DNA of 28,250 bases, taken from NCBI GenBank assembly GCA_021399435.1, contig JAJTUP010000194.1:1-28250 (forward strand). Reading direction: 5' to 3'. The notes beneath the pieces were generated by a model that saw only the letters and a list, made by a program, of their open reading frames with translations, did not search any database and was not told the origin of the DNA. The stretch is from Diaporthe sp. PMI_573 (lineage: Eukaryota > Ascomycota > Sordariomycetes > Diaporthales > Diaporthaceae). Numbering within the stretch: position 1 is the stretch's first letter; every line of letters starts with the position of its first letter. Both the position numbers and the translations under genes were made by a program. Shown piece by piece: positions 17,335 through 27,690 of the stretch.

Positions 17335-19080
17335 AGATTCGATCGACCCTGACCAGCTCGAAGTCTTGTATGTGAGGTTTATTACGGCCTGTTTCCCTCC
17401 CGTTTCGGCTCGTGGAATGCCCAGAGTTCCGAGCACTCTTGGCCTACATCAATGACGATATCGACACTTGGCTGCCAGATACGCATGAGACCATCAGGAA
17501 ATGGATCATGCGGCAGTACGAAGACCAGAAGGAGAAGGTTAAGCAGCGCATACAGTCAGCGAAGTCTAGAATTCACATCAGCTGCGACCTTTGGACTTCT
17601 CCCACTCTTTGGCCACTTGGGGTAGTTGGTCACTATGTCACGGAAGATGGTTCAGCTGGAACATCATGTTTTAGCGTTAAAAGACATTGACAGTAAGCAC
17701 AACAGTTCTCATCTTGCTGCGGCAATTTTCAAAGTGGTTAATGAATGGGGCTTTGCTTCGAAGCTTGGGATATTTCGTAATAGACAATGCTGGCAACAAC
17801 GATACAATTATGAGATCCCTTTCACTTGGTCAGTGCAACTCACCGTTTCTACTGACTGGCCCTAACATCCCACAGGTCTCCTACGCCGATACGACATCCA
17901 ATACGACCCCAAGATTCACCGCTCCGCTGTCAAGGTCATATTATCAACCTCGCCGCGAAAGCCTTCCTCTTCGTCACCGACAGTGAAAAGCTCGAACGCG
18001 ACAATGCTGGCCTGCATGATGTGACACTAAAGCAAGTTGAAGCGTGGCGGGAAAAGGGCCCTCTTGGTAAGCTTCACAACTTCATCGTCTACATTCAACG
18101 GAGTGTTCAGCGCAGCCAGAAGTTTCTTGCTATCAGCCATAACTGTAAGCTTGCGCGAGGACAAACGACACAAGGTGGAGCTCGTGGTATAACCATGTTG
18201 AGAGCGGCCCTTGAATCTTAGAGACGCATTGACGGCTATTTCAACAAATGGATGGAAGCAGACTCGCTGGAGACGAGCTCTCTTCAGAGGACTGGACCAT
18301 CTTGGAGAAGATCAAGTCCTTCTTAGAGAAGCTTGAAGATGACGACTAAGGGCTCTCGAATCATCGTTTGCAACACTCGACAATGTCCCTCCTGGCTATG
18401 GACTTCGTATTGGCACAATTCGAAGCCGGCAAGGAGGCAATGTCGACGATCCGGTGATGGCACCGATGTATAACTCGGCCTGGGCGAAGATGGACAAGTA
18501 TTACCCCGCCTTACTGATGAATCACCTGCCTACGTTGCAGCTATCGTGCTCCACCCTTCGCATAAATGGCACTACATCCAGGAGAACTGGAAAAAGGAGT
18601 GGGTTGAGTCGTCGAAGGAGTTGCTTGAGGCGCTGTGGAACGAATATAAGCCTGTGGAATCACCTCTTCCACTCTGCGAGGTCCCATCGGCGACCACGAA
18701 CGAGTTCTTGAATTGGCGGAACAAGCACCTGCAGCCGTCACTCATCACGGACAAATACGAGCGTTATTGCAAGTCTGAACGGTTTATGGTTTTACGAGCG
18801 CCCTTGCATGGTGGCTAGAGGAGACGCAGCAGAAAAACTACCCGAGCCTGAGCAAGATGGCCGTGGATATATTGTCAATTCCTGCAATGTCTGCGGAGGC
18901 CCGAACGACTCTTCTCTGGGCAAAGATAACGATTACAGACCGTCGAAATCGACTTGGGAGTGATGTGATTGAAGCATTGGAGTGCCTGAAGTCATGGTTT
19001 GGGATACGAGATTTTCAAGGTGACGAGATTTCGCTGAGGCAGATGAATGATGAGGTCCAGGTGGAATATATGGATGTATT
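17335..19080 (+). pseudogene. hAT transposase, many frameshifts
   Basis: Colinear segments in changing frames: LEVLYVRFITACF; CPEFRALLAYINDDIDTWLP; then HISCDLWTSPTLW (the D-x-W motif); QLEHHVLALKDIDSKH; LGYFVIDNAGNNDTI; a probable GT-AG intron at about 17829-17875 (GTCAGTGC to TCCCACAG); LLRRYDIQYDPKIHR; GHIINLAAKAFLFV (C/H motif region); GPLGKLHNFIVYIQ; MYNSAWAKMDKYY; SHKWHYIQENWKKEW; and MAVDILSIPAMSAEA with KITITDRRNRLGSDVIEAL. The order is that of hAT transposases. At least six indels and a stop near 18220 make it non-functional. It is more decayed than hAT 1 and hAT 4, so probably the oldest copy. Confidence 0.8.
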
Positions 19081-19084
19081 GTCA

Positions 19085-19231
19085 CACTGCCAATATATTG
19101 GGTTCTTGGCAATACATACAATATGGGTCATGTCATATTGGGTAATACAATATCGCCTCTTGACAATACGATATTATTGCGAGGGGTCCATATTGCCAAT
19201 ATACGTATTGTTTATATTATTAGCAACACTG
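19085..19231. repeat. AT-rich CAATA repeat array at hAT 3 right end
   Basis: About eleven copies of CAATAT/CAATAC or the complement in 140 bp, several as close inverted pairs (CCAATATATTGG at 19090; TATTGCCAATA at 19191). Taken as subterminal transposase-binding sites. The density is higher than in the other hAT ends here. Confidence 0.6.
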
Positions 19232-20473
19232 TTCCTCGCCTGGCGCGCGGAGTGGGCTAGTGATCCTCGTTATTCCTCTCCAGATAGTAAGGGTTACAAA
19301 GCAGTCATGGCAGATCTCACTGGTTTCTGGCTGCATTCACCGAGGTGTTTTAAAGACTTTCACACAATATGGGGATCCTTGAAGCAGACCCTCGATCAAA
19401 GTCGCGATGGAGCAGACAATTTCAGACAGCAATCAGATGGTCTTTCGTTGGGACACGGCATCAAAAATAGAGTGTTTTGTTGTTTGAGCCGAAAGGACAA
19501 GACGCATTGTTGGTGGAGGACGCGTTGGACCTCTTAGAAAAGGCTTTGAAGACTGCAGCCCCATTTGTCTAAAACAGCTGCGATCTCACCCGGCGAGGAG
19601 GTAGACAGCTGTGTAATGGGTTGGAAGCGCGCGAATTCTTTACGATATTCAGTCTGTTATAACAGTCTTGATGGCATCATGACACAACATTTGGTTAATA
19701 TCGATAGCGATCGAGAAGAATAATTGTGTTGATTAAGTCTAACATTGTTGGATACAAGGTTTAAATCAATGTAGAATGCTTTAAAGTTTGTTCTTGCAGT
19801 TAAATTCTCGCAGCGGTTGGCCTGCGTCCACGAATGCCACTGGGAATCGGCAGACCAGTGTTGATAACAGCGGGGCTATGCGAGGTTAGGCGCAATTTAT
19901 CGCGGAATGTGGTGTAAATTGAGCGAGAAAACTCGGCCGGAAATCGACGCAACTCAAAAATCGACAAAGTCTGTGACATACAGTCCAGTGATGGTGGGCA
20001 ATCTATTGACGAGGTTGATGGTATGATGGCGGAAGAGGTGGAGAGACTTAGAGGAAGTGCACGGTGCGTGTTGAGGTAGCTTGGGACAGACGGGGGCCAC
20101 AGGACTTAGGCTGCGTCGGTAGAAACGACAGGCTCTCTCTAAATGAGGGCTACTCTGACTTTTTGCCAGCACTCCTGCAACTTAGAAATAGGCTTAGAAA
20201 CGAAATCACTTGTAGACCAGAAGGGTGGGCCAGGAATGATAAAGGTGAAAACAGAATTCTAGGACACAATTACCGCTATTGCCTTGTCTTCACTATGCAT
20301 GAATAAGTGTTCAATTGTCCTTGCCACGCATTTGATTGCCAATTATGGTAGACATCCATTTAGCGTGGGTGATAAGTCCACAATCTTATTACATTTTGTT
20401 GCGTCTAGGTGTGGTGTCTTAACAAAGATAGTCTTCATGTCAAGAAACACCCTCACATTTGGAGGTGGCATCC
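19232..20473. other. No recognised gene
   Basis: About 1.2 kb with scattered short open frames and no domain, signal or repeat I can name. CAGTGTTGATAACAG at about 19856 resembles the first 8 bases of the hAT 3 terminus (CAGTGTTG) and might be another stray end, but the match is too short to rely on. Confidence 0.5.
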
Positions 20474-21748
20474 CTAAATGAAAGAAAGCTGTTCTACATG
20501 ACCGAAAAATGTGACATCTTCACCGTCCCAAGTCCCCGAACCTTGACCATATGCCTCGGTGATATTATAGCCCGGGTACCCATCCGCCGGCGATGCCTCC
20601 GAATTTCTAGCCGATTGCTCGATATTGAAGGTAGCGTTGCGTGTTGGGACGTCCAGGAAGAAGTTCCGGAAGTAAGTCAGGCCGCTTTTCTCACTGACAT
20701 AGGAGTTAGTTGCCCTAGAGGTGCTAGAGTTAATCTCAACGACCTCGTGGAGGCCGTTGGGGTGCCAGATAGTAGCCCAAGCGCGGTTGCTCAACATGCC
20801 GTCCTTGGTAGGAGCCAATTGCCAGCAGTGTACCATGATGCCGTTGGAAAGGTAGAGCCAGAAGCCTAGATGGCCACCGGGAATACCAAAGGTACCGCTC
20901 TGCCGCTCTAAAAACCCAAAGGACTGCCTCGTGTCGATCTCGACGTACGTGCCATTGATCATGATTTTGCCATCAACACGAAGTGTTGGATTGCCCTTGC
21001 GGTTGACGTTAGGTTACTACCTACCGCTGGAGGATCTTGCGGAGGGGGGATGTGGCTTACCCAGTACCAGGAATAACCTGGAATGAGTCGTCTGTAATCA
21101 TCACCACTCTCCTTGTTGGCTGCAATGGTGACTCCCCCACTTCCGCCGACATACAGGTTCTTGCCGGTCGGAGTGAAATGCACATCGATGTTGACCCCCG
21201 CAAAATCGCAGTTGTAGTACATATCAGTGTAGTTGTCACCACCAGCTGGACTAGAGAAGTTCTGAATGGTCGATTGGAGGAAGACCTGCCCCTCGCGTCC
21301 CTCACCAGGGGCAATCGCAGTTCCGGAGACTGCTTCTTGCCAAGGTTTTGAAGGTCGTTCAGGACGAAGATCCCAGTGGTTGAATCAAGACGGAAATTAG
21401 GGGCAACTGTGATGTGATATTTTCTTCCATCGCGGAGAGTCAACCACATTAAGAAAAAGTAACTGTTGTTAATAATTGTTAGCGATTTTGAGATCGTGTG
21501 GACGAGAACGACGGACCTGTTCAGGTTTCCAGTGCCGGGTTCGAGCCAGGCCATTGTCTTGCGAACATCGTAACGGCCAACATTGGTCTGGGGCAACATG
21601 TGAGCTAGTGCGTGGCATCTGATCTACATTATGTACATACTCCATCATTCTCAATTGTGCTGATTGGAAACTCGGGCGGTGCGAAACTGGGAATCTCGAT
21701 AGCAGAGACCGCCGCAAGCAAGGTGACCAAAGTAGTTGTGAAATGCAT
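20474..21748 (-). CDS. Secreted protein, possibly kievitone-hydratase/lipocalin-like; one frameshift
   Basis: Four exons on the minus strand: 21748-21641, 21587-21517, 21462-21061, 20995-20474, about 367 codons. The introns (53, 54, 65 bp) are GT-AG; the second uses GTCCGT with a GCTAAC branch site and keeps an open frame even if retained. The signal peptide is MHFTTTLVTLLAAVSA. Mature landmarks are TMAWLEPGTGN, HFTPTGKNLYVGGSGGVTIA, GIPGGHLGFWLYLSNG, MVHCWQLAPTKDG and WATIWHPNGLHEVVE, with several N-glycosylation sites near the C-terminus. Layout and motifs recall fungal secreted kievitone-hydratase and lipocalin-fold Diels-Alderase-like proteins, from memory only. A one-base loss near 21335-21341 (between LQNLGK and VSGTAIAPGEG) breaks exon 3. 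Either the gene recently died or the base is an assembly error. Confidence 0.6.
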
Positions 21749-22609
21749 ATTGAAGGATGGATTCTTTTGACGGTGTTCGGGGTTTTGTAGACGAACTAAT
21801 GGCGGACGATGAGTTGCACTTGAACTTTCTTGCGCTCACCTAAGATGGCGACGGATCTTATACTTCAGTCAATGGTCTTCATTCCATACTCGTCTCACTG
21901 TCTGTTGCGTCACGCGTACACAGGGGTGTAAAGTTGGTCGCTGTAAATCGATTATATTCATGGCCGCGAACCGCGTATTCGTCTATTATCCCTCGTCCCA
22001 CCGAGCACAGGTGTCTAATTTCCTGAATGGCCCTCGCGGCCATGCTAATCATACGTAGCCACCCGAGCTGCAGCGTCGTTGGAGTGCAAAGATAGTGCCT
22101 TGTGTGATTATGGACTCAGCCCCCTTAATCAAAGCGGGACAAGCCCCGCTCAACCGTATATCAGCTATACGACTATACGAGTATACGGGTAAACACGAGT
22201 TATAAAATGCCCTCTGCTGCCGTCTCGGCACCAAATAAGCGGGACTGGGATTAGTGCTAATGGCGTGCAGTGCGTCCAGGATTCTCCTTCCGTAAATGGC
22301 GACGGAAAGACTATCTGCCGAGATGGCAGCAGAGGGGATGCCATAATACTGAAGCTGTCGCACACTCTGGTCAACATGTCTGCATTTCTTCTTCTGGTAA
22401 ACACGCCACTATGCTGCCACAGGGGTAGAGATCGGCTGGGTGTTTTCCCTTCCAATCACCGAGCGTCGTAAACGCTGTTTAATTGGGCGGTCTGGTTTTT
22501 CTCCACTCCAACTGCGGTTAGCGGATTGCCCAGGAATGCGAGAAGTCAGCTGTCATTGGCTTACCATTTGAGTGCCCTCCCTGAGCCCGACACTTGTCCG
22601 AGCAGCCTA
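21749..22609. other. Upstream region of the secreted gene, with a foldback
   Basis: No gene recognised. It contains three TATACG repeats (22161-22187), a short hairpin around AGCGGGACAAGCCCCGCT (22132-22149), and the inverted repeat listed at 22200-22346. Confidence 0.5.
22200..22346. repeat. 147-bp foldback with 31-bp inverted arms (candidate MITE)
   Basis: Arms 22200-22230 and 22316-22346 are inverted copies matching at 26 of 31 positions. The core CCTCTGCTGCC-TCTCGGCA is perfect except for one G/A. The outer ends are TTAT...ATAA. The size and arms suit a miniature inverted-repeat element or a hairpin relic. No coding content, and the target duplication is unclear. Confidence 0.55.
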
Positions 22610-22629
22610 CAGCGTTCCACGCAAACCAA
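22610..22629. repeat. hAT 4 left terminal inverted repeat
   Basis: CAGCGTTCCACGCAAACCAA, identical over 20 bases to the reverse complement of 25957-25976. Confidence 0.92.
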
Positions 22630-22976
22630 GCCTTTGCAAGTCATTTGCCAAATGAAAGTCGCAAAGCCCGACATTTCAGCAAGCCAAACAAGGGACATTT
22701 ATATGCGAATGACTTGCAAACGAACCAAACAAATGGACGTTAACCTGGCGGCCCCACATGTGACTCTGTTTGCCCCACTGTATTGAGGATCGTGAGCCCA
22801 TTTTTGTTGTTTTGCTCCGAAACCTATGTCGATCGTTAGCCCGATTTGCCCCCCCCCCCGCATCCGGAGTCAAATCTGTCAGCTTTTCTGCAGTTGAGCT
22901 GTTTGTTGTAGCCGTCCTCTGATCTTAGGCTTCGTCGCGTCTCATCATCGAGTGTACCTGTACTGTAGGCATCATC

Positions 22977-25823
22977 ATGGCTACAAACGCCCTTTCGCTG
23001 CTTGGCCAGCCTCGTCAGCCTTCCTCGCAATCCATCCAGAGCCAAATTGACACTCACGACGCGACAGCTCGCTTTGCTATTGGTTCCCTCAAAGACCTCC
23101 CACGTATCACGGTCAAAGGCCGGCGCCATCAGTTTGTAGCCGCCAGATGGATGCCAGACCCCCAGCCGAAACGGAAGAGCTCTTCAACACAGTCTGGCAT
23201 CTGGCACTTCGGGGAGAAGCTGCTAGAGGTTATTCAGAACCCCGACGGTGTCAGAAAGACTGGCGATGAGTGGTGGTTTTGCCGTCCCTGTGATGAGAAG
23301 CGTCAGCACACGTTGTATCAGACCAAAAGCGGCAAGAATATCACAACCAGTTCTGCTCTAAATCATCTCGAGGGCAGTGATAACAACGGCCACCGATTTG
23401 GGAAGCTGAAAGACTTTATTAGAGGGGCTGACCGTGATAATGTCAGCCCAGCAGAGTTAGGTCGCAGGAAGAGGAGGCGTACAGACCATCACGACCTCGT
23501 TACTCACTCACAGCACCCAGTTCCTTTCCCTCATTCTGCCACAGCTAATAGTGATACACCAACCCTCGCTGCCGCTAATCTCGCGAGAAAGGCCATTACA
23601 GAGCTTGTTGCTTGTTGTGACCTGCCCATCTCGTTATTAGAGGCGCCCCAGTTCCGTCAGCTGCTACACGTCTGGAATCCCACGTTTACCGATCAGATCC
23701 TCCCGAAAAGCGACACCACGATGATGAAGTGGCTAGTTGAAGCCTTTACGGAGAACCTCAATGCCCTGAAGAGACAGCTTCACAGCACCGCTCTGTCCAA
23801 GATCCATCTGTCTGCTGATCTGTGGACTTCGCCCAACAGCAAGGCGTTGGTAGCCGTGGTTGCGCATTTCGTGGATCTTGACTATAATGTGAGGAACCGC
23901 TTGATTGGGCTGAGGGTCGTCAACGGTAGGCACACTGGCGAGAACCTTCAATATCACCTACACCAGGTTATCAGCGATTATGGCCTTCAAGGTTTGTTGG
24001 GCTGGCTTACCTTCGACAACGACGAAACCAACGACAAGGCTACCCGGCTTCTCTTTCGCAAGCTCCTTAATCTTGGCGACGATGCAGCCGACAAGGTCAG
24101 GATCGAAAGGCGCTGCCGCTGCTGGGGCCATATTATCAATCTCATCGTAAAGTCTTTTCTGGCTGGCGATGGAAGGAAGGTAGTTAACGCGGAGAACATT
24201 GAAGACCCAGTGGTAAGTTGAGGCTCTGCCTCGTCGGCAGGCAACCCCGTGAACCCATCGCGATATCACGTGCTAACTGGTAATGCCTACACGTGTAGGA
24301 ACGGGAACGCTGTGAGGCCGAGTTGAAAGACTGGCGAAAGAGATCAAGCCCTCTTTACCATGCCCATAAGATCGTCGTCTTCATTAAGGGTAGCCAAGCT
24401 CGCCTCGAATCGTTCAAAGCCCTCACAACCAACCCAGAGTTCGCCCCTGCAGCAGTAGACCGTAACGAAGCTATCGCCTTTTTCGATAAGGCTCAAGCTG
24501 AACCCACGGCGATGGATTTCGCGATGGCGCCTCCCCCGCGACCTACAGACCCAACGGAGCCACAGACTGGCGATATATCTGGGCTCAGCGTCAAGATGGC
24601 AAACGATACACGATGGAATTCGGATGCGGCGGAGCTAGATCGGCTGTTGAAGTTTGCGCAAGGCCGTCGATTATTACACCCAGAAACGCGCTGATGCGGG
24701 TGAGGATATACAACCTCTCTCTGTTCAGGAATGGCGAGTGATTGAGTCGGTACGCGATCTTCTTCAACCGTTTCTGTACCATACGAAGCTTCACGAAGGT
24801 AACAGTGCGGCGATTCACGATGTCTTCTCCTCGATATGGGATTTGGAACAGCACCTACGCGTATGGCTTCAACGATTTGGTGGCAAAAAGACACATGCTG
24901 AAGAAGAAATTCTTGACGAGATCACAGCCTCCAGTACAGAGGTTATCCCCACAGCGGTAGCGGCCTCCCCATCATCATCATCACAGTCATCATCGCGGCC
25001 TAGATCGCGCCAGCGGCAGCAACAAGAGGAGGCTGAAGAGTCTGATACATCTACATCGCGGGGCACATCGTGGCGGCAGAAGCAACGGGAGGCTGAATAT
25101 GGCTTTGAAGGCGCTCTCTTTCTCCAGGTCTCGGTCCAAGAGGCTTTATATTTGGTGGCCAAATACAAGAGGAGGTTGCGAAGCTGCCCGATTTACTTAG
25201 CGGCTACGATTCTTCATCCTCGTTATCGCACAGGTGGTATCAGGAAAGCGGCACCGCTATTGTTGGATGAGGCTGAACAATAGTTTAAGAACTTCTTACG
25301 GAAGTACTGGGTCTCTGATAAAGTAACAACTCCTCCTCTACAACAGTTACAGCCTCCCCAGCCTGTTGTTGCTAATCCTCAGCTATCAGTTATGGAGAAG
25401 CGAAGAACGGCGTTTATGGAGCCATCGCCATTGCCTGAACTAGAGGCACAACAATAGCCGTTGACGCCAGAAATGGAGTATAAGAATTATGTCGCGATGA
25501 GGATCCCTCGGCAGAGAGACAAAGCCGGGCGTGAGGTTCCTCTTAACCCTCTTTGCTGGTGGCGAGACCATCGTACAGAGTTCCCTATTCTGTCACAAAT
25601 GGCCATAGACGTGCTATCTGTGCCTGCGATGTCATCAGAGTGCGAGCGGGTCTTTAGCCAAGGGAAGCTCACGATAACCTCACAGAGGCACAGAATGAAG
25701 GGGGCAACACTCGAAATGCTGCTTTGTTTAAAGGACTGGCTGAAGAAAGGGACTATGGCTGGGCCGGCGGCAGAGATGGCGATGATGACCAAGCCAGAGG
25801 AGCTATCATACCTTCCTATTTAG
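22977..25823 (+). pseudogene. hAT family transposase, one intron, one frameshift, two stops
   Basis: ATG 22977. Exon 1 (to 24212) holds a putative BED-like zinc region (WWFCRPCDEKRQH, then ALNHLEGSDNNGH), a basic RRKRRRTDHH stretch, the core motif SADLWTSPNSKAL and the C/H motif RCWGHIINLIVKSF. An 86-bp intron (24213-24298, GTAAGT to GTGTAG with a CTAAC branch site) is phase 0. Exon 2 carries WRKRSSPLYHAHKIVVFIK and NDTRWNSDA (RW motif). A one-base gain in TTT at about 24653 follows, then YLAATILHPRYR and the dimerisation region with PAMSSECERVFSQGKL. TAG stops at 25281-25283 and 25455-25457 lie in the continuing frame, each after CAA codons in a Gln run, and both are explained by CAG to TAG. 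The total of about 920 codons is near full length. Confidence 0.87.
24213..24298 (+). other. Intron in hAT 4 transposase
   Basis: 86 bp, donor GTAAGT, branch site GCTAAC, acceptor TGTAG, phase 0. Confidence 0.8.
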
Positions 25824-25956
25824 GAAAGTTGTGGGGCCTTTCCAGTGGCAAATGGGCAAGTCAACCAAGTCAACAAGGCGAAAAAATTAGAGGCAAGTCC
25901 GCAAATGGGGCTATATTAGCAAAGCAAATCAAGCGGGACTATCCCATTTGCTTTGT

Positions 25957-25976
25957 TTGGTTTGCGTGGAACGCTG
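25957..25976. repeat. hAT 4 right terminal inverted repeat
   Basis: TTGGTTTGCGTGGAACGCTG, the exact inverted copy of 22610-22629. Confidence 0.92.
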
Positions 25977-26253
25977 GCTCTGATGACGCCTGTACACTAT
26001 GAAGCGATCTGGTTGGGCGCATCAAGCTCTTGAGCTCCTGGATTTCGGACCTCACATCGTCCAGACCAGCTGTAAATTTCTCACTAAAGGAGTCCAGCAT
26101 GTCCTTCATACCATGCAGTATTCTCCTCAGCACTTCTGAGTCATTACTCGCTACTAACTTTGGGGACATATTAGCGGAGCAGCCTTTGCTCGTTAGCATT
26201 TTATAACCGGGAGGATTGGCACCGTGAATGCTGTATGGGAGTCTTAAATACAT
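25977..26253 (-). pseudogene. Unknown coiled-coil ORF cut by the hAT 4 end
   Basis: Minus-strand open frame from 26253 reading MYLRLPYSIHGANPPG and VLRRILHGMKDMLDSFSEKF then DDVRSEIQELKSLM, a heptad-like helical segment of about 45 residues. It runs into the hAT 4 terminal repeat, so its natural C-terminus is lost if it was a gene. I do not recognise the family. It overlaps the tail of the exchanger frame by a few bases. Confidence 0.3.
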
Positions 26254-26426
26254 AATTTACGACAGTAAGGATGCAGAGGAAGACCTACTCTTGGCCTGAG
26301 GTTCTGTCTCCGGCGATTACATAGATATCGGTGATGGCCAATAATAAAGTATTTCGTCTGTGTTGATGTGCTGCCCATATATTCCAGGTGCGGAGAAGTT
26401 AAAAGGTTCATTGTTATTGGCAAATC

Positions 26427-26774
26427 CTTGCTGACTGCGCCTGTCTTAACAATAGGATCAATAGCGTCGACGAGGTAGTCCGCGCAGAATGAAATCACAA
26501 CCGTCGTGAGAATAAGGATTGCTGATGCAGACCAAGCGCTCATAGATGACTCGTCCTCTTCTTCCTCCTCGTCCTTGTCCTCTGAGTGCTCTGGCACTTC
26601 GGGGTTGAATAGGTTCTTGTGCGTCCTCAACTGGAAGAACAGATAGAGGCAGTAGAGCAGCAGCAAGATGATGGCCGCCCCGCGGGTTAGTATCAGGACG
26701 CTCTTGTGTGCGGCGGCTTTGTCCTTGTCACTCTCGAGGACCATGAATGGAGTGGCAGGGATTACTAGTGGTTC
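26427..26774 (-). pseudogene. Vacuolar Ca2+/H+ exchanger (CAX family) internal fragment
   Basis: Minus strand. About 115 residues: LVIPATPF, HKSVLILTRGAAIILLLLYC, LYLFFQLRTHKNLFNPE, an acidic linker (EDKDEEEEEDE), then SAWSASAILILTTVVISFCA and DYLVDAIDPIVK. This is the middle of a fungal VCX1-like calcium/proton antiporter: one transmembrane helix, the FQLRTHKNLF loop and the acidic linker, then the first helix of the second exchanger repeat. The second ion-binding repeat, expected right after AVSK, is missing, and the frame runs on into unrelated sequence to 26244. The N-terminal half is also absent, so this is a relic, not a working pump. Confidence 0.75.
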
Positions 26775-27370
26775 GGGCAGTTTGGAAAGCCGGGTAAGAT
26801 ATGCAGTCTTCTCGCAGACTCTGAGAGCTCGGCGCGCATTGAGGTGGTCTCATCCGTCCCCGTTCTGAGTCCGCGAGGTTATGGAAATCCACTCCCCGAC
26901 CAGTGGACGGCTGGGATGACACTCAGCGCCTAGTCGTCTGGAAGTAGTCAGTAATCTTGTGTCGACGTCCCCGTCCCCACCCAAACAGCATCATTCTCGA
27001 TCGAGCACAAGGGAAAAGGCGGGCGAGTGGAGCATCGATAGCATATTTTGAGGGGAACGAGCAACGAAGATAAACACCTACCATTGACATAGCTTCAGCG
27101 GAAGGCGGATTTATGGGAACCCAACTTGCCATGACCGGCCAGTCATTGACAAGACGTGGCCTCCCGAAAGAGTAAACTTGCAGAAGGGTTGGCCAGTCGC
27201 TGGCACCAGTGGTCAGCGATCAGGACTGGTAGAAACACTCGGAAGTCACTTTATTAAAACAAACTCGCCAAAAGGAAGCAAGATCGACAAAAAAGAGTGT
27301 CGGGAAAGGAATCAGCACCCATTTTTGCACTGATCGGTGTTTTTGTCGACCTAAGGGGGTCGTTTTTGCG
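26775..27370. other. No recognised feature
   Basis: A short minus-strand frame (27132-26923, MASWVPINPPSAEAMSM) carries a possible GTAGGT splice donor after SM and could be an orphan first exon. Nothing else is supported. Confidence 0.35.
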
Positions 27371-27690
27371 ACCCCAAAGCAATCGCAAGAGTTACGTGGT
27401 ATGATTGCCCGGTATGCCTGCCAGAGACACTCGAGCCCCACACAACGACACCTCTTTAGAAAAATTCTCAAGAGTTGGGACCAGAAAGAAATTCAATTGA
27501 CGATGTCTACACAAAAAACCGAGAGCTGGAACGCCAGATTGAAGCCAGCAGAAGTGTGCGAAGGAAGAGGGTTCAACTTGACCCGAATGAACTTTTCGCC
27601 GATATCGAGGCTATTTGGAGGACGCAAATTGAAGCGGGGGTAGTATCAGGCGATAGCAACGCTTCAGAAGAATCAGAAGCGAGGTTAACT
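27371..27690 (+). pseudogene. Pogo/Fot-like (Tc1-mariner) transposase, C-terminal fragment
   Basis: Plus strand. The first frame reads TPKQSQELRGMIARYACQ and SPTQRHLFRKILKSWDQKEI. After a one-base shift near 27500 the next frame reads KNRELERQIEASRSVRRKRV and QLDPNELFADIEAIWRTQIE. This basic coiled tail followed by 'F-IE-I-R-QIEAG' is typical of the C-terminus of fungal pogo-like transposases. The DDE catalytic core is not present upstream and no terminal repeat was found, so only a tail remains. Confidence 0.65.

Larger units (their letters stand above)
17250..19231 (+). mobile_element. hAT transposon 3, decayed, right end present
   Basis: Plus-strand transposase fragments from about 17335 to 19080, followed by an AT-rich subterminal array that ends in AGCAACACTG at 19231, a CACTG-type hAT terminus. 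No matching CAGTG left end was found before 17335, so the left edge is approximate and may be lost in the preceding relic. No target duplication could be identified. Confidence 0.65.
22610..25976 (+). mobile_element. hAT transposon 4, both terminal repeats present
   Basis: 3367 bp between perfect 20-bp inverted repeats starting CAGCGTTCCACGC. Subterminal motifs (GCAAATGG, GACTTGC and complements) are repeated at both ends. The plus-strand transposase fills the middle. No 8-bp duplication is seen: left flank GCAGCCTA, right flank GCTCTGAT. Moving the ends out to a CAGAG-like start at the right does not produce one either, so the copy may be the product of recombination between elements, or its flanks have decayed. 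Confidence 0.88.

Noticed and set aside
21530..21550. tRNA-like T-loop sequence GGTTCGAGCC
   Set aside because: It is coding sequence of exon 2 of the minus-strand secreted gene (LEPGTGN); no acceptor or D arm can be drawn around it.
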